64,000 nt of DNA from Ruminococcus sp. (lineage in GTDB: Bacteria; Bacillota; Clostridia; Oscillospirales; Ruminococcaceae): NCBI GenBank assembly GCA_016290875.1, contig JAEEVL010000009.1, forward strand, positions 56,433 to 120,432, in the 5' to 3' direction. The translations under genes were made by a program, and so were the position numbers. Below the pieces are notes generated by a model that made no database searches, was not told the origin of the DNA, and worked only from the letters and a program-made list of their open reading frames with translations. This document shows, piece by piece, positions 18,172-26,272 of this stretch (position 1 is the stretch's first letter; every line of letters starts with the position of its first letter).

Positions 18172-18924
18172 TCAGTATACATCTTTGCGAATGGGTGGTG
18201 TGTAGTTCACGCCGCCCATTCCGTCTATATCAGCGCGTTTCATCGCGCCGAATATCCTGTCCTTGAAACCGGGATCGCGGTGTTCGAGTTCGCGGATAAG
18301 TTCTTTTGTGCGCTGCCTGTTGGTGTGACCGTCGGCAGGACAGGGTGACTTGACAATGGGAAGTTCCGAACGCCTTGCTGCCCTGCGGATATCCTTTTCA
18401 GGAGCGAGAAGAAGCGGCCTTATCATATAGAGGTCTTTCTTGGCAAGATGTGTGACAGGGGAGTAGCAGCCTATTCGCCCCTCAGTGAAGAGGTTCATTA
18501 TGAAGGTCTCGACAGTATCGTCGTAGTTATGACCGAGGGCAATCTTATTACAGCCGAGAGCAACTGCTTCATCGTGGAGCGCTCCGCGCCGCAGGTGTGC
18601 GCACAGACTGCACGGATGTTTTTCCTTGCGGACATCAAAGACAATGCTGCCTATCTCTGTGAGTATGACTTTATGTTCAATGCCGTATGATTCACTGAGC
18701 CTTGTGACGGCGCTGAAATCTCCGGGAGTTCCTCCAAACTGTGGATCAAGAGTTACTGCTGTTATCTTATAATCTATACCGATGAAACGGCGCAGCTGAG
18801 CGAGTCCGGAAAGAAGAACAACGCTGTCCTTTCCGCCTGAGACTCCGACACAGATGTGATCGCCGTTCTGTATCATATCATATTCCTGAATTGCTTTGCG
18901 CATATAACCGAGTATTTTCTGCAT
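18172..18924 (-). CDS. ttcA: TtcA-family tRNA 2-thiocytidine synthetase
   Basis: A 250-residue ATP-pyrophosphatase of the TtcA/TtuA group, which adds sulfur to a tRNA base. The PP-loop motif is VGVSGGKDS. Further motifs are HPCSLCAHLRRG (CxxC cysteines) and ALGHNYDDTVETF. I chose the ATG at 18924 because GGAGG lies 5 nt upstream; the longer frame would begin with TTG inside that ribosome binding site. The gene converges on scaE and is not functionally linked to it. The exact thiolated base cannot be told from sequence alone. Confidence 0.85.
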   Translation of the reverse strand: MQKILGYMRKAIQEYDMIQNGDHICVGVSGGKDSVVLLSGLAQLRRFIGIDYKITAVTLDPQFGGTPGDFSAVTRLSESYGIEHKVILTEIGSIVFDVRKEKHPCSLCAHLRRGALHDEAVALGCNKIALGHNYDDTVETFIMNLFTEGRIGCYSPVTHLAKKDLYMIRPLLLAPEKDIRRAARRSELPIVKSPCPADGHTNRQRTKELIRELEHRDPGFKDRIFGAMKRADIDGMGGVNYTPPIRKDVY

Positions 18925-18944
18925 AATATCCTCCTTTTTCAAGT

Positions 18945-18973
18945 ATTATAACATATAATCATGAAAATAGCAA
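18945..18973 (-). promoter_or_regulatory. Promoter of ttcA
   Basis: Minus strand TTGCTA (18973-18968), 17-nt spacer, TATAAT (18950-18945). The leader would be only about 15 nt. Confidence 0.65.
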
Positions 18974-19076
18974 TGAGAAAACTTCTCCGGAAGCTGTATC
19001 TGAAATAAATTATGGTAATTTTATGGTCTAAAGCACCCAAATCTTGCGCAATTTTCAGAAATTTGTGCTCAAACTA

Positions 19077-19105
19077 TTGCAAATCTTAACGGAATGTATT
19101 ATAAT
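19077..19105 (+). promoter_or_regulatory. Promoter of the 19197 gene
   Basis: TTGCAA (19077-19082), 17-nt spacer, TATAAT (19100-19105). The leader contains a hairpin GACTATC/GATAGTC (19134-19151). Confidence 0.7.
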
Positions 19106-19196
19106 ATGAATAGTAAGCTATCGGTAAAAATCTGACTATCATCTGATAGTCCCTCGGCCATCGGAGCCGTTCAGTTTAAAGGAGAGAGGAATTGAA

Positions 19197-19679
19197 ATGA
19201 CGCCACAGCTAAAGAATCTGTTGATAATTCTTGGAGCTATTGCAGTAGTGCTCATCCTCGCTATACTGCTGTTCAGTGGTAACAGCCGTTTTCGCAGGAT
19301 AATGAGTGCTTTTCTTGAGGACAGCGGCGCTTCGCGTCAGCCTGCAAGGGCAACTCATAACGGTGTTGCTCAGCGCTATGCTCCTCAGCCACAGGAGGAA
19401 GAAGAGGTGCAGAAGAGTACCTCAGAGCCTATAGTTGTAATGGCAACTCTCATACGAAAAAGTGACGACCGCCTGCGTATAATTGAGAGTACCGGACAGG
19501 AACGCATTGTCGATCCATACTATGAGCTCGTATTCGTTACAAACAAAGGACGCAAGCTGAAGATCGAGTGTTCAGCGCAGGCTTATGACAGAGTACCGTT
19601 CAATCAGCAGGGCTCTCTTACATACAAGCGCAATGCACTTGTTAAATTCAAGATCTATGGTGATATGATCTACAATTGA
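19197..19679 (+). CDS. Single-pass membrane protein, DUF2500-like
   Basis: A 160-residue protein with one N-terminal membrane helix (about 8-27), a Pro/Gln/Glu-rich linker (about 55-80) and a C-terminal domain that looks all-beta (82-160). The tail segment VPFNQQGSLTYKRN resembles the end of DUF2500 proteins, whose function is unknown. The helix-plus-beta layout places the domain at the membrane surface. RBS GGAGAGAGG precedes the ATG and a terminator at 19689 follows. It has its own promoter, so it is probably monocistronic. Confidence 0.65.
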   Translation: MTPQLKNLLIILGAIAVVLILAILLFSGNSRFRRIMSAFLEDSGASRQPARATHNGVAQRYAPQPQEEEEVQKSTSEPIVVMATLIRKSDDRLRIIESTGQERIVDPYYELVFVTNKGRKLKIECSAQAYDRVPFNQQGSLTYKRNALVKFKIYGDMIYN

Positions 19680-19688
19680 CAGAATCAT

Positions 19689-19715
19689 GGCGGCGATATG
19701 CCGCCTGTGTTTTTT
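19689..19715 (+). terminator. Intrinsic terminator before ung
   Basis: GGCGGC (19689-19694), loop GATAT, GCCGCC (19700-19705), followed by a T-rich tail to 19715. Confidence 0.8.
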
Positions 19716-19746
19716 CTTGACAGAAAATAAACAATCCGGAGGGGCT

Positions 19747-20418
19747 ATGGTCAATTTCAATAATGAGTGGGATAAGCTGCTTGAGGGTGAGTTTGATAAA
19801 GACTATTACCTGAAGCTCCGCGCGACTCTGATAAATGAGTACCGCACACAGCGAATCTTCCCGAATATGTACGATATTTTTAATGCGATGAAGTATACCT
19901 CATACAGCGACGTGAAGTGTGTCATCATAGGGCAGGACCCTTATCACGGCGAAGGTCAAGCTCACGGTCTGAGCTTCTCTGTGCGAAAGGGTATCGCTCC
20001 GCCGCCGTCACTCGTGAATATCTTCAAGGAGATAAAGGACGACGTCGGTATAGACAATCTCGGCAAGCACGGTGAGCTGACAAAGTGGGCAAAAGACGGC
20101 GTTCTGCTGCTCAATTCAGTTCTGACCGTCCGCGCGGATCAGGCAAGAAGCCACCGCGGTCTCGGCTGGGAAAACTTTACGACAGATGTTATCAGACTTC
20201 TTAATGAGCGTGAAAAGCCGATGGTGTTCATGCTCTGGGGCGGCGACGCAAAAGCTAAACAGCAGTTCATTACTAACAGTCATCATCTTGTGTTAAGAGC
20301 AGCGCACCCGAGTCCGCTTTCAGCGTACAACGGATTCTTCGGCTGCAGACACTTCTCGAAAGCGAACGCCTTCCTGCGCTCAAACGGTATGAGCGAGATA
20401 GACTGGTCAATAGATTAA
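19747..20418 (+). CDS. ung: Uracil-DNA glycosylase, family 1
   Basis: A 223-residue enzyme that removes uracil from DNA as the first step of base-excision repair. The water-activating motif GQDPYHG has its Asp at residue 64. LLLNSVLTV is present, and the DNA-intercalation/catalytic His motif reads HPSPLSAYNGFFG. I chose ATG 19747 because CCGGAGGGG lies just upstream and the extra residues of the longer frame run into the terminator hairpin. The gene is followed after 10 bp by metF, with no functional link evident. Confidence 0.95.
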   Translation: MVNFNNEWDKLLEGEFDKDYYLKLRATLINEYRTQRIFPNMYDIFNAMKYTSYSDVKCVIIGQDPYHGEGQAHGLSFSVRKGIAPPPSLVNIFKEIKDDVGIDNLGKHGELTKWAKDGVLLLNSVLTVRADQARSHRGLGWENFTTDVIRLLNEREKPMVFMLWGGDAKAKQQFITNSHHLVLRAAHPSPLSAYNGFFGCRHFSKANAFLRSNGMSEIDWSID

Positions 20419-20428
20419 GGAGGCCACA

Positions 20429-21298
20429 ATGTACGTAAAGGATATTTTCAAGAAGAAAACAGTATTTTCATTTGAGGTATTCCCACCGAAAAAGACGAGC
20501 TCGATAGAGGTTATCTACAATACTCTCGATGAGCTTCACGACCTCAGACCGGACTTTATAAGCGTTACTTTCAGTGCCGGCGGAAGCAGCAACAATGTTC
20601 TTGCCTGTGACATCGCTTCGCGTATCAAGGAGAACGGAAACGTTCCTATGCTCCATCTTCCTTGCATAAACTACACGCGCGAGGAGATAGATGCTACTAT
20701 AAACGAGATCAAGTCACGCGGAATCGAGAATATTCTTGCTTTGCGCGGTGATCTTAATCCGGATATCCCGCCTAAGAAGGACTTCCGCTATGCGAGCGAC
20801 CTCATTACATACATAAGACAGAGCGGTGAATTCGATATTGCGGGTGCCTGCTATCCTGAGAGCCATCCCGACTCGATGTCTCTTGGAGAGGATATACAGA
20901 ATCTGAAGAAAAAGGTAGAGGCTGGTGCGGATCACCTTATCAGCCAGCTTTTCTTTGACAATTCCTCATTCTATGAGTTCCTGTGGAAGGCAAGAGCTGC
21001 CGGTATCAATGTTCCGATCGAAGCCGGTATCATGCCCGTTGTAAACAAGAACCAGATAGAGCGTATGGTAACTACCTGCGGTGCAAGCCTTCCAAAGAAG
21101 TTTGTAAAGATAATGCAGCGCTTTGAACACAGTCCGGAGGCACTGCGTGATGCCGGAATAGCATATGCTGTAAATCAGATCGTTGACCTCGCGGCAAGCG
21201 GCGTTGACGGAATACACCTTTACACAATGAACAATGCCTATGTTGCTCGTAAAATAACAGAGGCTGTTTCGGGGATAATCAACATTGATCGCGATTGA
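20429..21298 (+). CDS. metF: Methylenetetrahydrofolate reductase
   Basis: A 289-residue flavoprotein that reduces 5,10-methylene-THF to 5-methyl-THF, the methyl donor for methionine synthase. Visible motifs are FSFEVFPPKK, SVTFSAGGS, ILALRGD (folate region) and ACYPESHPDS, with QLFFDN further on. RBS AAGGAGG precedes the ATG. The 3' end overlaps the next gene, a methionine-synthase-activation-like protein, by 14 bp, so the pair forms a methionine operon. No metH is in the window. Confidence 0.95.
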   Translation: MYVKDIFKKKTVFSFEVFPPKKTSSIEVIYNTLDELHDLRPDFISVTFSAGGSSNNVLACDIASRIKENGNVPMLHLPCINYTREEIDATINEIKSRGIENILALRGDLNPDIPPKKDFRYASDLITYIRQSGEFDIAGACYPESHPDSMSLGEDIQNLKKKVEAGADHLISQLFFDNSSFYEFLWKARAAGINVPIEAGIMPVVNKNQIERMVTTCGASLPKKFVKIMQRFEHSPEALRDAGIAYAVNQIVDLAASGVDGIHLYTMNNAYVARKITEAVSGIINIDRD

Positions 21299-21962
21299 CC
21301 ACATCGACAAAGACGAAGCTGCACGTTACATGGGCGTAAGGGAGGTACCGGCGGATAATATCGCTGTACTCCTTGAACGTTGCGAGAAACGCGTTCTCGA
21401 GGTCATCAGGCCTAATTACGTGTACCGTGAAGTAGCACTTGAGCCAACGGATAACGGTATACGTGCAGACGGCATGAACGATCTGCTTACCGGCAGTGAT
21501 ATAGCGCGACATCTTACAGGCTGTACAAAGGCTGTGATATTTGCGGCAACGCTCTCGGGTGAAGCTGACAAGCTGATAAGACAGGCTGCGGTCACTGATG
21601 TAGCGGAATCCTTTGCGATAGACTGCCTTTGCAGCGCCGCTGTGGAACAGGTTTGCGACAAGGCTGAGGAAGAGATATTTGTGGCTATAAATGCTCCTTA
21701 CAGAACGTGGAGATTCAGTCCAGGTTACGGAGATCTTCCGCTCGGTATACAGGGGAGCTTGCTAAGGATGCTGAACGCTCAGCGTCGTATCGGACTTACT
21801 GTGACTGACAGTATGCTCCTTATCCCGTCGAAATCCGTCACAGCGATAATCGGTATATCAGACAGTCCTGTCGCGCGCGGAAAGCATGGTTGCGGCAGCT
21901 GTAATATGCGTGAAAATTGTGCTTACCGCAGGGGCGGTAACACCTGCAAAATGCGAACTTGA
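21285..21962 (+). CDS. Vitamin B12-dependent methionine synthase activation-like protein
   Basis: A 225-residue stand-alone protein resembling the C-terminal activation (S-adenosylmethionine-binding) domain of cobalamin-dependent methionine synthase. The hallmark segment is RFSPGYGDLPLGIQ. The C-terminus carries a cysteine cluster (CGSCNMRENCAYR) not found in E. coli MetH. It starts at a TTG codon inside the end of metF, with GGGG about 8 nt upstream; an ATG 16 codons later is an alternative. Overlap with metF supports a role in reactivating or helping a split methionine synthase encoded elsewhere. Confidence 0.8.
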   Translation: MIAIDHIDKDEAARYMGVREVPADNIAVLLERCEKRVLEVIRPNYVYREVALEPTDNGIRADGMNDLLTGSDIARHLTGCTKAVIFAATLSGEADKLIRQAAVTDVAESFAIDCLCSAAVEQVCDKAEEEIFVAINAPYRTWRFSPGYGDLPLGIQGSLLRMLNAQRRIGLTVTDSMLLIPSKSVTAIIGISDSPVARGKHGCGSCNMRENCAYRRGGNTCKMRT

Positions 21963-22069
21963 TGTTAACAAAATATTACTTATACCTAATTAACAAAGTG
22001 TTGTTTTTTAAGTCTCAGAATTGTGATATTCTGACTATAAAACGTCCTTATTTATATGAAAAATGGATA

Positions 22070-22099
22070 TTGACAGTGTGTTCATAAAAATGCTATAAT
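22070..22099 (+). promoter_or_regulatory. Promoter of the solute-binding lipoprotein gene
   Basis: TTGACA (22070-22075), 18-nt spacer, TATAAT (22094-22099). Confidence 0.7.
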
Positions 22100-22165
22100 A
22101 TAGAAAAGTGTGTGAATTTAATACCCTGCCGTTTATCCTATCAGGGCGTAGAAGGAGTTTAGCTA

Positions 22166-23563
22166 ATGAAAAAATTAAAGTCATTCCTTTCTGCCGTATT
22201 TATGCTTGCCGTGACCTTAGCTGCAACCGGCTGCGGAAGTTCAAGCTCCTCCTCTTCTTATAATAATCCAATGGACGAGGATAAACAGGAGACACTTATT
22301 GAGATTGCCAAAAGCTCTGGTGCGCTTGAAGGCGAACTTGAAAAGAAAGAGATCACCTTTATCTCAAACTGGGACATCAATGCTGATGAACAGACAGGAA
22401 AGAAGACTCCTGCCGATCTTGCGCTGTTCCAGGAGATATACGGCGGTAAGATAAAGCTCGAACCATGCATGGACGCTAACCGCTTCGACGTGCTCGCCGC
22501 TTGTGTGAACGGCGGTACAGGCGCGGATATGTTCTATACCGGCAGTTTCGATGCTTTCCCGAGATGTACGCTTAACAATAATGCGCTGTTTGCTCCGAGT
22601 GATGATTATATCGATTACAGTTCTCCTCTCTGGGAAGATGTGCAGGACATAAACGATATGTATACGATCAAGGATAAGCATTACATCTCTGTTATCCAGG
22701 AAACAGGCGACGTGGTCGCTTGTGTATATAGCAAAAAAACGGTACAGGAAGCCGGTCTCGAGGATCCTGCAAAGCTCTATGCAGAGGGCAGATGGACCTG
22801 GGACGAATTCCAGAATATGCTTGAAAAGTTCGTGGGCTCCGGAGATCAGCACTATGGAATTGACGGCTGGTTCTTTGAGTTCGGTCTTATGAATACTATC
22901 GGTATCCCGCCCGTAGGATTTGAAGACGGCAAACTCGTTTCTCATATCGCTGATCCTTCTATGGAGAGAGTTCAGGAATGGCTCTACGAACTTTATCAGA
23001 AAAACTGCATCGCTATCGGTGTGGGAGACTATGGCTGGGAGGATAAGCCGTACTATATCGGTGAAGGTAAGCTCCTGTTCTATCCCGTAGGACTGTATGA
23101 GTTTTACAAGACTCACGATATGTGGAAGGAAAGATTCGGTACGGACGATGTGTTCTTCGTTCCGCTGCCTAAGGATCCTAAAGCAGACCAGTACTATATC
23201 CCGACCGGCATCGAATCCTATGCTTTTGTAAGCGGCGGTGCAAACCCTGAAGGAGTAGCAAAGTACCTTGACTGCAAGCGCTTCTGTGCAACGAATGATG
23301 AAGCCTGCGCGATCGCAGATTCCATCTTTATCGACGATTACGGCTGGACCCAGGAAATGGTCGATATGAGAGAGGAAATGAACCGTCTCGCAAGGGAAAA
23401 TCCTGTTATCGACTTTTCAAAGGGCGTGAACAAGGATTGTGCCGATATCGTTGATACAAAGCTGAGATTGACATCAAGAGGTACACCGTGGAATGAAACT
23501 TTCAATTCTATAAATCCAGCAATAGATAAAATAATAGACGAAGTAAACGCATCTCTTGAATAA
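22166..23563 (+). CDS. Extracellular solute-binding lipoprotein (sugar ABC type)
   Basis: A 465-residue lipoprotein with lipobox ATGC (Cys about 23) followed by a Ser-rich spacer. The body resembles family 1 solute-binding proteins, which capture sugars for ABC importers: a conserved EGRWTWDEFQNMLEK segment and several aromatic residues that could stack on sugars. No permease or ATPase gene is nearby, so it is an orphan; it may serve a transporter encoded elsewhere. RBS GAAGGAG precedes the ATG. The ligand cannot be assigned from sequence. Confidence 0.8.
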   Translation: MKKLKSFLSAVFMLAVTLAATGCGSSSSSSSYNNPMDEDKQETLIEIAKSSGALEGELEKKEITFISNWDINADEQTGKKTPADLALFQEIYGGKIKLEPCMDANRFDVLAACVNGGTGADMFYTGSFDAFPRCTLNNNALFAPSDDYIDYSSPLWEDVQDINDMYTIKDKHYISVIQETGDVVACVYSKKTVQEAGLEDPAKLYAEGRWTWDEFQNMLEKFVGSGDQHYGIDGWFFEFGLMNTIGIPPVGFEDGKLVSHIADPSMERVQEWLYELYQKNCIAIGVGDYGWEDKPYYIGEGKLLFYPVGLYEFYKTHDMWKERFGTDDVFFVPLPKDPKADQYYIPTGIESYAFVSGGANPEGVAKYLDCKRFCATNDEACAIADSIFIDDYGWTQEMVDMREEMNRLARENPVIDFSKGVNKDCADIVDTKLRLTSRGTPWNETFNSINPAIDKIIDEVNASLE

Positions 23564-23585
23564 AGAGTGTAAACAGCAATATCCG

Positions 23586-23594
23586 TGATATAAT
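23586..23594 (+). promoter_or_regulatory. Possible extended -10 promoter of the epimerase gene
   Basis: TGATATAAT at 23586-23594 has the TGn extension and an exact -10 box, but no clear -35 box is visible. Confidence 0.4.
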
Positions 23595-23623
23595 AATACC
23601 AGACATCAAAAGGAGGGTTGATT

Positions 23624-24598
23624 ATGGAAAAAGTTCTTGTAACCGGAGGTTGTGGACTGATTGGTCAGCATATATGCTCCGGACTCCTTAAGAAAGGCTA
23701 CGAAGTCGTAGCTGTTGACAAAGAGTCGGGTATCTATAATGAAGGAAAACTTAACTATTCGTTTGTTCAGGCGGCGCCTGATGATAAAAACGCTTATGCA
23801 GAGATTTTTGATAATCACAGGTTTGATATAGTCGTTCATGCAGCTTGTACTGTTGATAACGACTTCGGACCTATAATAACTGATAAAGAGATCGACATCG
23901 CTAAGCATTGTGATAAATTCATATACCGTTACGCAATGACAAGCGAAAGTGTAAAGAAGTTTATTCTTCTTAGCACCGACCAGGTTTACGAATTTCCGAA
24001 AACACGCGAACCTATCAGAGAAGAGGATGAGCTGAAGCCGCATACAAATTATGCTGAGCTCAAATTCGCTTCCGAGAAGGCACTCGTATCAGAAATGATA
24101 CACCATAAGGACGAAGACGGCGAATATAAGATAATGTGCTGTGTAGTCCGCTATTCACCTGTATATACCCACGATTTTACCGATAATCTCATCGCTAAGA
24201 TCACAGATCCCAAGGACGGCGCGATGTTTGTCTACGGAAGAGGACAGTATGGCTTCCAGTTATGCTGTGTTCACAATCTCGTTGATTTCATCCTGTGCTA
24301 CGTTAAGAATGCCGATAACCAGACTTATGCAGGCGTTTATAACGTGAGCGACAAGCTCCTTACTTCAGCGGCAGATATAATCGCTTTTATGCGTCAGCAT
24401 CATCGTCTCGGCGCTGTTATCCAGCGTTCACCGGGCGGAGCGATGTTCAAGCTGAAAGGACTGTTCACCGTGAACAAGGATGAAAAAACGAACTATCGCT
24501 ACCTTGATCTTTCAAAGCTTGAGAACAATAATATGCTCGACAATACGAAAGCGGCAAAGCTCGTTACTTTCCGCTGGGACATAAACAATTCCAAATAA
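23624..24598 (+). CDS. NAD-dependent epimerase/dehydratase (extended SDR)
   Basis: A 324-residue nucleotide-sugar-type oxidoreductase. The N-terminal Rossmann motif is VTGGCGLIGQH, and the catalytic Tyr/Lys pair is YAELK. An LSTDQVYEFP segment matches the position of the family Ser/Thr. I chose ATG 23624 since AAGGAGGG lies 7 nt upstream; a TTG 6 bp earlier would sit too close to it. No glycosyltransferase neighbours are present, so the substrate sugar is unknown. Confidence 0.8.
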   Translation: MEKVLVTGGCGLIGQHICSGLLKKGYEVVAVDKESGIYNEGKLNYSFVQAAPDDKNAYAEIFDNHRFDIVVHAACTVDNDFGPIITDKEIDIAKHCDKFIYRYAMTSESVKKFILLSTDQVYEFPKTREPIREEDELKPHTNYAELKFASEKALVSEMIHHKDEDGEYKIMCCVVRYSPVYTHDFTDNLIAKITDPKDGAMFVYGRGQYGFQLCCVHNLVDFILCYVKNADNQTYAGVYNVSDKLLTSAADIIAFMRQHHRLGAVIQRSPGGAMFKLKGLFTVNKDEKTNYRYLDLSKLENNNMLDNTKAAKLVTFRWDINNSK

Positions 24599-24619
24599 AT
24601 AATATAGCAGTTTTACGCA

Positions 24620-24649
24620 CAGCACTCCCCGGCAATACCGGAGGTGCTG
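24620..24649. other. Intergenic hairpin
   Basis: CAGCAC (24620-24625) pairs with GTGCTG (24644-24649), with CCGG/CCGG pairing inside. There is no T-run. It lies between the epimerase stop and the bidirectional terminator. Confidence 0.45.
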
Positions 24650-24668
24650 TGACGTATGCGGGGGAATT

Positions 24669-24710
24669 AAAAAGCCATAGAGGAGTTTACACTTCTCTAT
24701 GGCTTTTTTG
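24669..24710. terminator. Bidirectional terminator (epimerase / rqcP)
   Basis: AGCCATAGAG (24673-24682) and CTCTATGGCT (24695-24704), flanked by A-run and T-run on either side, so it can work for both converging transcripts. Confidence 0.9.
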
Positions 24711-24953
24711 TCAGTCAACAACTGTGTAGTTATCAGCTGCGTTTTCTTTTGTAGCGTGTTCTGTAACATTGAGTACCTTAACCTTGAGCGGGCGGGTACC
24801 CATATTTATCTCGATTATGTCGCCGACCTTAACGTCATAGCTCGCACGGGCTATCTTGCCGTTTACAACTATCTTCTCGGCGTCACAGGCATCGTTTGCA
24901 ACTGTCCTGCGCTTGATGAGACGAGTTACCTTGAGGTATTTGTCGAGGCGCAT
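24711..24953 (-). CDS. rqcP: S4-domain RNA-binding protein, RqcP-like
   Basis: An 80-residue protein that is almost entirely an S4 RNA-binding domain (MRLDKYLKVTRLIKRRTVAND, IVVNG, VKVGDIIEI). It matches the YabO/RqcP family, which in Bacillus holds the P-site tRNA during ribosome-associated quality control with RqcH. The mazG-hup-rqcP order found here is common in Firmicutes and supports the call. RBS GGAG is just upstream. Confidence 0.85.
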   Translation of the reverse strand: MRLDKYLKVTRLIKRRTVANDACDAEKIVVNGKIARASYDVKVGDIIEINMGTRPLKVKVLNVTEHATKENAADNYTVVD

Positions 24954-24976
24954 AGATACTCCTTTCTATAATACAT

Positions 24977-25000
24977 AAGGGGACGGTCATCCGTCCCCTT
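24977..25000 (-). terminator. Hairpin between hup and rqcP
   Basis: AAGGGGACGG (24977-24986) pairs with CCGTCCCCTT (24991-25000) around a 4-nt loop. The downstream minus-strand tail is A/T-rich but not a clean T-run, so it may only partly terminate hup transcription. Confidence 0.5.
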
Positions 25001-25014
25001 TATATATGAAACTA

Positions 25015-25290
25015 TTACTTGTTTACAGCGTCCTTGAGAGCTCTGCCAGCCTTGAAAGCGGGAGCCTTGCTGGGGGGGCAAACCATAGTCTTCTTAGTTC
25101 TGGGGTTGATGCAAGTCTTTTCGCCTCTCTCGCGAACCTCGAAAGTACCGAAGCCAGTGATAGAAACCTTCTCGCCCTTCTCGAGAGACTCGTGGATAGC
25201 AGCGATTGTAGCTTCGAGAGCAGCGCCTGCGTCCTTCTTGGTGCAGCTTGCCTTATCTGCGATAACGTTGATAAGTTCTGTTTTGGTCAT
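25015..25290 (-). CDS. hup: HU-family DNA-binding protein
   Basis: A 91-residue histone-like protein that bends and compacts DNA as a dimer. MTKTELINVIADK, the beta-arm region GFGTFEVRERGEKTCINPRTKK and the C-terminal FKAGRALKDAVN are typical. Two Cys in the arm region (TCINP, MVCPP) are less usual. I chose ATG 25290 because GGAGG lies upstream; the longer frame runs into the end of mazG. The start is 1 bp after the mazG stop, with the ribosome binding site inside mazG, which implies translational coupling. Confidence 0.93.
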   Translation of the reverse strand: MTKTELINVIADKASCTKKDAGAALEATIAAIHESLEKGEKVSITGFGTFEVRERGEKTCINPRTKKTMVCPPSKAPAFKAGRALKDAVNK

Positions 25291-25291
25291 T

Positions 25292-26104
25292 TTAGTATTC
25301 CTCCGAATCAATAATATGTTTGGCTTTTGCCCAATAGACATCAAGTTCTTCGATCGGAAGCTCTTTCATATTGAGCTTGTCCGCGGCGGTAAGCTTTTCC
25401 GTTATGGAAAAACGTTTTATGAATTTTTCTGTGGAAGCCTTGAGAGCAAGCTCGGCATCGATACCGAGGTGTCTTGCAGCATTTACACAGGAGAATAACA
25501 GGTCGCCGAGTTCTTCTTCTATATTCTTAGCGTCACCGGCAGCTATTGCTTTATCCAGTTCAGCCTTTTCCGCTTCTATACAAGCGACTGCATCGTCTGC
25601 ACAGCGGAAGTCCATACCTGCACGCATTGCACGCTTGCCGACCTTCTGAGCTCTCATAAGAGCCGGAAGTGACTTTGCAACGCTTGTGAGCGTATCGGTA
25701 TAGGTCTCCTGACCTTTAGTTTCCATTTTGATAGCGTCCCAGTTCTTTAACACCTGATCGGTGGTATCTGCTGACACATCTCCGAAAACATGGGGATGGC
25801 GAATGATGAGCTTTTTGCATATCTCATCGCATACGTCGTCGAAGCAGAAAGAAGAATTCTCCTCCTCTATGCGGCAATGGAACACGACCTGAAGCAATAC
25901 ATCACCGAGTTCTTCGCGGAGAAGATCGGTATCTTCAAGGTCTATCGCCTCAATAACTTCGCAGGTCTCCTCCAGAAAATCATTCCTGATAGAGGAATGA
26001 GTCTGTTCTCTGTCCCATGGACAGCCACCCTCGCTGCGAAGAAGTCTGACGATATCGATAAGATCGCCGATAGAATAATGACTTTTCTGCTGATATTCGA
26101 CCAT
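25292..26104 (-). CDS. mazG: Nucleoside triphosphate pyrophosphohydrolase MazG
   Basis: A 270-residue enzyme with two MazG domains that hydrolyses NTPs and dNTPs to monophosphates, removing abnormal nucleotides. CPWDREQTHSS marks the start of the first domain. The metal-binding EExxE...ExxD pattern occurs as LREELGDVLLQVVFH and again as IEEELGDLLFSCVNAARH. It lacks the N-terminal methyltransferase domain that YabN fusions carry. It heads a mazG-hup-rqcP operon. RBS GGGAG precedes the ATG. Confidence 0.93.
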   Translation of the reverse strand: MVEYQQKSHYSIGDLIDIVRLLRSEGGCPWDREQTHSSIRNDFLEETCEVIEAIDLEDTDLLREELGDVLLQVVFHCRIEEENSSFCFDDVCDEICKKLIIRHPHVFGDVSADTTDQVLKNWDAIKMETKGQETYTDTLTSVAKSLPALMRAQKVGKRAMRAGMDFRCADDAVACIEAEKAELDKAIAAGDAKNIEEELGDLLFSCVNAARHLGIDAELALKASTEKFIKRFSITEKLTAADKLNMKELPIEELDVYWAKAKHIIDSEEY

Positions 26105-26137
26105 AAGAAAAACTCCCTTAATGACGGGCTAAATACT

Positions 26138-26166
26138 ATAATACCCTATTTTTCGGGAAATTGCAA
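26138..26166 (-). promoter_or_regulatory. Promoter of the mazG-hup-rqcP operon
   Basis: Minus strand TTGCAA (26166-26161), 17-nt spacer, TATTAT (26143-26138). Confidence 0.65.
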
Positions 26167-26272
26167 CCCGTATTTGAATTTTTTGTCAATTTGGCAAAAT
26201 AAATTTCTGAAACTCGCTACCATTTGTATAATTATACTCATAGCGGCGCGTATCTGCGTAATTTAGCCTAAA

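Noticed and set aside
22364..23116. A 250-codon minus-strand open frame
   Set aside because: It lies entirely within the solute-binding lipoprotein gene and has no family features; a shadow frame.
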